Shown here in pieces: positions 5,682 to 8,548 of a stretch of DNA of 8,548 nt (positions are counted from its first letter, which is position 1; the number at the start of each line of letters is the position of its first letter). Source of the stretch: AC-50 sp035640455. GTDB lineage: Bacteria > Actinomycetota > Thermoleophilia > Gaiellales > Gaiellaceae. Position numbers and translations under genes: made by a program. Where the stretch lies: NCBI GenBank assembly GCA_035640455.1, contig DASQWB010000057.1:1-8548 (forward strand). Direction: 5' to 3'. The notes below the pieces were generated by a model. That model saw nothing but the letters and a program-made list of their open reading frames with translations. It did no database searches and was not told where the DNA came from.

Positions 5682-6101
5682 ATGAAGGGTCGAGTCGCCG
5701 CGTCCACGTTTCTCGTGCTCTCCCTCGTCGCCGCGGGGTGTGGCGGCTCGAGCAAGCACGAAGCGGCGACGGCATCGAAGCCCGCGACGACAGCCTCGGC
5801 CAAGTGTCCGCGCGAGGTCACGGCCCGTTGGACAGCACGGCTCCGGCGCGACGTGGCTGCGATCCGACGCGCCGCGAGCTTGAAGACGAGCGACACCCTG
5901 AAAGGGAACCCCCAGATCAACGCGGCGACGGATCGGTTCCTCCTGGACGTGAACACCGCGCCGGTCGACCTGCTCGTGAAGAACCGCTTCATCGACCACG
6001 CCGCCGCCGCGCTCGTCGGCTCGTGCCAGCAGTGCTTCCAGGCGCTCGAGGCCGGGCGGCCGATCCCGGCGATCAGCCACGCCGGCCGCTGCGGGTCGTA
6101 G
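5682..6101 (+). CDS. Small cysteine-containing lipoprotein of unknown function
   Basis: A 139-residue protein with a lipoprotein signal: MKGR, a hydrophobic stretch (VAASTFLVLSLV, 5-16) and the lipobox AAGC (17-20), giving a lipidated Cys20 followed by GGSS and an Ala/Thr/Lys-rich tether (~23-41). The mature part (42-139) is mainly helical in appearance. It has four cysteines: C42, the C115-x-x-C118 pair and C137, which could form two disulfides outside the membrane. I recognise no family. The start is placed at ATG 5682 because the signal peptide begins there; the frame is open far upstream, but that part is antisense to the DUF6916 and VOC genes. The stop TAG is 5 bp before the epimerase TTG start, so the two are likely one operon. 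Function not assigned. Confidence 0.78.
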   Translation: MKGRVAASTFLVLSLVAAGCGGSSKHEAATASKPATTASAKCPREVTARWTARLRRDVAAIRRAASLKTSDTLKGNPQINAATDRFLLDVNTAPVDLLVKNRFIDHAAAALVGSCQQCFQALEAGRPIPAISHAGRCGS

Positions 6102-6106
6102 CTCGC

Positions 6107-7096
6107 TTGCGCGTTCTCGTCCTCGGCGGCACGCGGTTCGTCGGCCCCTTCGCGGTTCGTCGTCTCGCCGCCGAGGGCCACCAGGTCGCGATCTTTCATC
6201 GCGGGGAGACCGAGCCGGAGCTACCGCCGACGGTGAAGCACTTCCACGGCGACTTCGGTCGCTTCGGCGAGCACCTCGACGCGCTACGAGCGTTCGCGCC
6301 GGACGTCGTCGTGGACCTCGTGCCGTTCGTCGACAAGGCGGGCCACGGCGTGGGGCACTTCGCCCACCTCGCCGAGCGGGCGGTCGTCCTCTCGAGCGGC
6401 GACGTCTACCGCGCCTTCGCCCGGCTACTCGGCAGCGAGCCCGGCGAGCCGGATCCCGTTCCTTTGAACGAGGAGTCGCCGCTCCGCGAGGGGGCGTCGC
6501 CCGATCTCGCCGCCGACATCGACTACGACAACCTCGAGGTCGAGCGGGCTCTGCGCTTCGTCGAGCTGCCCGTGACCGTCCTACGGCTCGCGGTCGTCTA
6601 CGGGCCTGGTGATCCGTACAACCGCGTGGGCGGCTACGTGAGGAGGATGGACGACCGTCGGGAAGCGATCATGCTCGAGGAGCGTGTGGCTCCCTGGCGC
6701 TGGAGCCGCGAGTACGTGGAGAACGTGGCCGCGGCGATCGCGGCTGTCGTCGCCGACGCGCGCAGCGCAGACCGCGTCTACAACGTCGCGCCGAAGACTG
6801 CCTCGACCGAGGAGCAGTGGGTGCATGCGATTGCCGAGGCGGCCGGCTGGCGCGGCGAGATCGTGCGCGTTCCGTCGGAGGTGCTGCCGGATGCCATGCG
6901 CCTGGGAGTCGACGTGCGCCAGGACCTCGTCATGGACTCCTCGCGGATCCGCCGCGAGCTCGGCTTCGTGCCACCCGTCGGCCTCGAAGAAGGCCTCCGG
7001 CGCACCGTGGAGTGGGCGCGGAGAACGCCGCTCCCGGCCCCCGACTACGCCGCGGAGGACGCTGCCCTGGCGAGCGTGCGTTCCGGCTTGGCCTAG
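6107..7096 (+). CDS. NAD-dependent epimerase/dehydratase family protein (extended SDR)
   Basis: A 329-residue extended short-chain dehydrogenase/reductase. The TTG at 6107 gives the typical N-terminus MRVLVLGGTRFVGPFAVRRL, with the dinucleotide-binding loop GGTRFVG at 7-13. Other landmarks are VVDLVPF (68-74), VVLSSGDVYRAF (93-104), the DYDNLEVE segment (139-146), VLRLAVVYGPGDPYNR (158-173), WRWSREYVENVAAAI (197-211), RVYNVAP (223-229) and a C-terminal substrate half to ~305. The position usually holding the catalytic YxxxK reads Y140-D-N-L-E144: tyrosine present, lysine absent. Relatives of this subgroup as I remember them read YDKI-x-VE, so the subgroup may be non-canonical. Substrate unknown, probably a nucleotide sugar or related metabolite. 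It follows the lipoprotein by 5 bp without a Shine-Dalgarno site, suggesting coupling. Tandem TAG TAG stops end the gene. Confidence 0.88.
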   Translation: MRVLVLGGTRFVGPFAVRRLAAEGHQVAIFHRGETEPELPPTVKHFHGDFGRFGEHLDALRAFAPDVVVDLVPFVDKAGHGVGHFAHLAERAVVLSSGDVYRAFARLLGSEPGEPDPVPLNEESPLREGASPDLAADIDYDNLEVERALRFVELPVTVLRLAVVYGPGDPYNRVGGYVRRMDDRREAIMLEERVAPWRWSREYVENVAAAIAAVVADARSADRVYNVAPKTASTEEQWVHAIAEAAGWRGEIVRVPSEVLPDAMRLGVDVRQDLVMDSSRIRRELGFVPPVGLEEGLRRTVEWARRTPLPAPDYAAEDAALASVRSGLA

Positions 7097-7129
7097 TAGT
7101 TGCCGACGACCTGGACGATCCAGCGGCGC
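7097..7129. terminator. Short convergent intergenic region with small hairpin
   Basis: This 33-bp gap separates two convergent genes. It holds a perfect 5-bp stem, CTGGA (7111-7115) with TCCAG (7119-7123), around a 3-nt loop, plus a possible outer GCCG/CGGC pairing (7102-7105 with 7124-7127) across a bulge. There is no T-run. It might act as a weak bidirectional terminator; the evidence is thin. Confidence 0.3.
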
Positions 7130-7702
7130 CTAGCTCGGTCTTAGACGCAGAACCGACCGCAACGTGAGGCGACGAGCCTGCAGAGTCCAAAGCACGAGGA
7201 TCGCGACGAGGCCGCACAACACGCCGACGAGTGCGCCGGCCACGACGTCGCCGGGGTAGTGGACGCCGACGTAGACCCGCGAGTAGCCGATTGCGGTCGC
7301 GAGCAGGACGAAGAGCGGTGCGGCGCGCGGCGCCATGTACGACAGCAGCAGCGCTCCGGCAAATGCGGTCGCCGCGTGTCCGGCCGGGAAGGAGCTCGAG
7401 TGGACGACGTAGAGCGGGTGGATCTGCGGGTGTGCGTCGGCCGGGCGCGTCCGGTGCACGAGGTCCTTGATGCCGAACGACATGGCGTCGGCGGCGAACG
7501 CCACGACGGCTACGAGCACGGCCCAGCCGACTGCGGCCGCTAGGCCACGGCGGGTGACGAGGCAGACGACGAACGCGAGCACGATCCACACGAGCCCGAG
7601 CTTCTCGATCGTCCCGAGCCCGACGAAGACGTCGTCGAGCGGCTTGTACCGGTGGGTCGCGATCCAGATCGTGAGCCGGTCGTCGAGCGAGACGAGCGGC
7701 AT
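7130..7702 (-). CDS. PAP2-superfamily membrane phosphatase
   Basis: A 190-residue integral membrane protein of the type 2 phosphatidic acid phosphatase family. All three signature motifs are present: KxxxxxxRP at K79-P87 (KDLVHRTRP), the PSGH-type motif as SFPAGH (104-109) with the phosphate-contacting His109, and SRxxxxxHxxxD at S141-D152 (SRVYVGVHYPGD) with nucleophile His148. Hydrophobic segments lie at ~35-50, ~56-74, ~110-122, ~128-140 and ~153-173. The second motif has Ala for the usual Ser, a common variant. Likely reaction: dephosphorylation of a lipid phosphate or polyprenyl diphosphate on the outer membrane face; the exact substrate is not readable. It starts 9 bp after the DUF1206 stop, so the two are probably co-transcribed. 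Stop TAG. Confidence 0.92.
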   Translation of the reverse strand: MPLVSLDDRLTIWIATHRYKPLDDVFVGLGTIEKLGLVWIVLAFVVCLVTRRGLAAAVGWAVLVAVVAFAADAMSFGIKDLVHRTRPADAHPQIHPLYVVHSSSFPAGHAATAFAGALLLSYMAPRAAPLFVLLATAIGYSRVYVGVHYPGDVVAGALVGVLCGLVAILVLWTLQARRLTLRSVLRLRPS

Positions 7703-7711
7703 CGAAGCTGC

Positions 7712-8548
7712 CTAGCCGGCCGAGACGTCTCGGTACCGCGCGTCGACGAAGCAGTAGACCCCATACGCGATGAGCCCCGCTGCCGTGAGCCCGAGGAGGT
7801 ACGGCCCGTAGCTCGCGTCGGCGAGCTTGCGGAGCGCGCCGTCGAGGCCGATCGCATCCTTCGGGTTGAAGTCGATCGCGGCCTTGACCAGGAAGATCCC
7901 GATCAAAGAGAAGACGACGGCTCGGGCGACGTGTCCCACGACGCCGGCGCGGGCGCCCCACTTGCGCGCCTGCTCATGCATCTCGCCCGTCCGCCACCGG
8001 TCCTCGAACTTGCGCGAGAGGCCGCGGTAGAGGTTCCAGAGGCCCACGCCGACGAGGACGGCGCCCGCAATCCCGACGAGCCATGTCCCGGCCGGCCACG
8101 AGAGTACGACGGCGGTCGTCTTGTGCGCCTTCCCGGTCTGCGACTGGCCGCCGCCCGAGCCGACGAGGATCTTCACCGTCGAGGCCGTCAGGGCCGCGTA
8201 GACGAGTCCGCGGCCGACGTAGCCGGCGCGCTTCCCCCACTTCTTGGCCGCGCCCTTCGCCTCGCCGTCGCCCGCGTCCTCGCGCTCGGCAACCGCCTGG
8301 ACGAAGCGCCAGATCGCATACGCGGTAAAGCCGATCGCGAGCAGCGCGAGCATGACCTTGCCGAAGCCGTGCGAGGCGAGGCTGTGCAGCGCACCCGGGC
8401 GGCTCGTCGCCTTGCCTCCGTCGCCGAGGGCGAGCTGGATCGCGAGGATCCCGACGATTCCGTACGAGACGCCCTTCGCGACGAGCCCCGTGCGCGCGAG
8501 GAGCGCGTACCACCCGCGACCTGCCTGCGCTTCCGCTCGGACCTGCTG
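7712..8548 (-). CDS. DUF1206 membrane protein, three repeats (5' end cut by window)
   Basis: The frame is open on the minus strand to the last base (QQVRAEAQAGRGWYALLART is the visible N-terminus), so the internal ATG at 8353 is not the start. 278 residues are visible and probably only a few are missing. Three DUF1206-type repeats, each with an R-x-G-x-V-x-x-G opening and two membrane helices, lie at ~18-86 (ARTGLVAKGVSYGIVGILA), ~106-178 (KRAGYVGRGLVYAALTAST) and ~200-270 (ARAGVVGHVARAVVFSLIGI). Charged linkers separate them (EREDAGDGEAKG; SRKFEDRWRTGEMHEQARKWG). This is the normal three-repeat architecture of the family, an integral membrane protein of unknown function found mostly in Actinobacteria and some other phyla. 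It is upstream of, and likely co-transcribed with, the PAP2 phosphatase. Stop TAG. Confidence 0.9.
   Translation of the reverse strand, partial: QQVRAEAQAGRGWYALLARTGLVAKGVSYGIVGILAIQLALGDGGKATSRPGALHSLASHGFGKVMLALLAIGFTAYAIWRFVQAVAEREDAGDGEAKGAAKKWGKRAGYVGRGLVYAALTASTVKILVGSGGGQSQTGKAHKTTAVVLSWPAGTWLVGIAGAVLVGVGLWNLYRGLSRKFEDRWRTGEMHEQARKWGARAGVVGHVARAVVFSLIGIFLVKAAIDFNPKDAIGLDGALRKLADASYGPYLLGLTAAGLIAYGVYCFVDARYRDVSAG

Noticed and set aside
5658..6080. Upstream extension of the DUF6916 frame on the minus strand
   Set aside because: The family homology begins at the methionine at 5657, and the extension is antisense to the lipoprotein gene with an Arg-rich shadow composition.
4341..6101. 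Very long plus-strand open frame running into the lipoprotein
   Set aside because: Only the part from ATG 5682 looks like a protein (signal peptide and lipobox). The upstream part is antisense to VOC and DUF6916, which have recognisable family patterns.
7712..8353. DUF1206 gene starting at ATG 8353
   Set aside because: The frame continues to base 8548 with the first DUF1206 repeat (WYALLARTGLVAKGVSYGIV); starting at 8353 would cut that repeat in half.

Overview
The window is GC-rich, densely packed bacterial DNA with short or no gaps between genes. The mix of a DUF1206 membrane protein, a lipobox protein with an AAGC-G motif, an MRVLVLGGTRFVG-type epimerase and weak or absent Shine-Dalgarno sites on several genes suggests a high-GC actinobacterium, perhaps of the Thermoleophilia lineage. 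That placement is inference; no rRNA or other marker gene is present. I see no tRNA, rRNA, insertion sequence, CRISPR array or phage structural/lysis module. I annotate eleven protein genes, the first and last cut by the window edges.

Bases 2-4722, plus strand: a surface/accessory cassette. It opens with the last ~846 residues of a large secreted-type protein (an Ig/cadherin-like module followed by a long Gly/Ser/Thr/Asn-rich right-handed beta-helix). After a 119-bp gap holding a 14-bp perfect inverted repeat come three tandem paralogous phage-tail-collar (MdpB, 'microcystin-dependent protein') genes. The second and third each have a Shine-Dalgarno site overlapping the stop codon of the gene before. 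A GNAT acetyltransferase follows, whose best start is a CTG overlapping the stop of the third collar gene. No other phage genes are present, so this looks like a domesticated fibre/adhesin-like system rather than a prophage remnant.

Bases 4683-5657, minus strand: DUF6916 followed by a VOC/glyoxalase-fold protein, 6 bp apart and convergent with the acetyltransferase (40-bp overlap). As far as I recall, DUF6916 proteins are frequent neighbours of MdpB-type collar clusters, so this pair may belong to the same system.

Bases 5682-7096, plus strand: a small cysteine-containing lipoprotein and an extended-SDR NAD-dependent epimerase/dehydratase, 5 bp apart. The lipoprotein is divergent from DUF6916 with only 24 bp between start codons; that gap holds two back-to-back TANNNT elements placed as expected for leaderless transcripts.

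Bases 7130-8548, minus strand: a PAP2-family membrane phosphatase downstream of a three-repeat DUF1206 membrane protein (9 bp apart), likely one operon, convergent with the epimerase.

The collar triplet with its beta-helix partner, GNAT and DUF6916 is the most interesting part. It looks like a coherent multi-gene surface system of unknown function.
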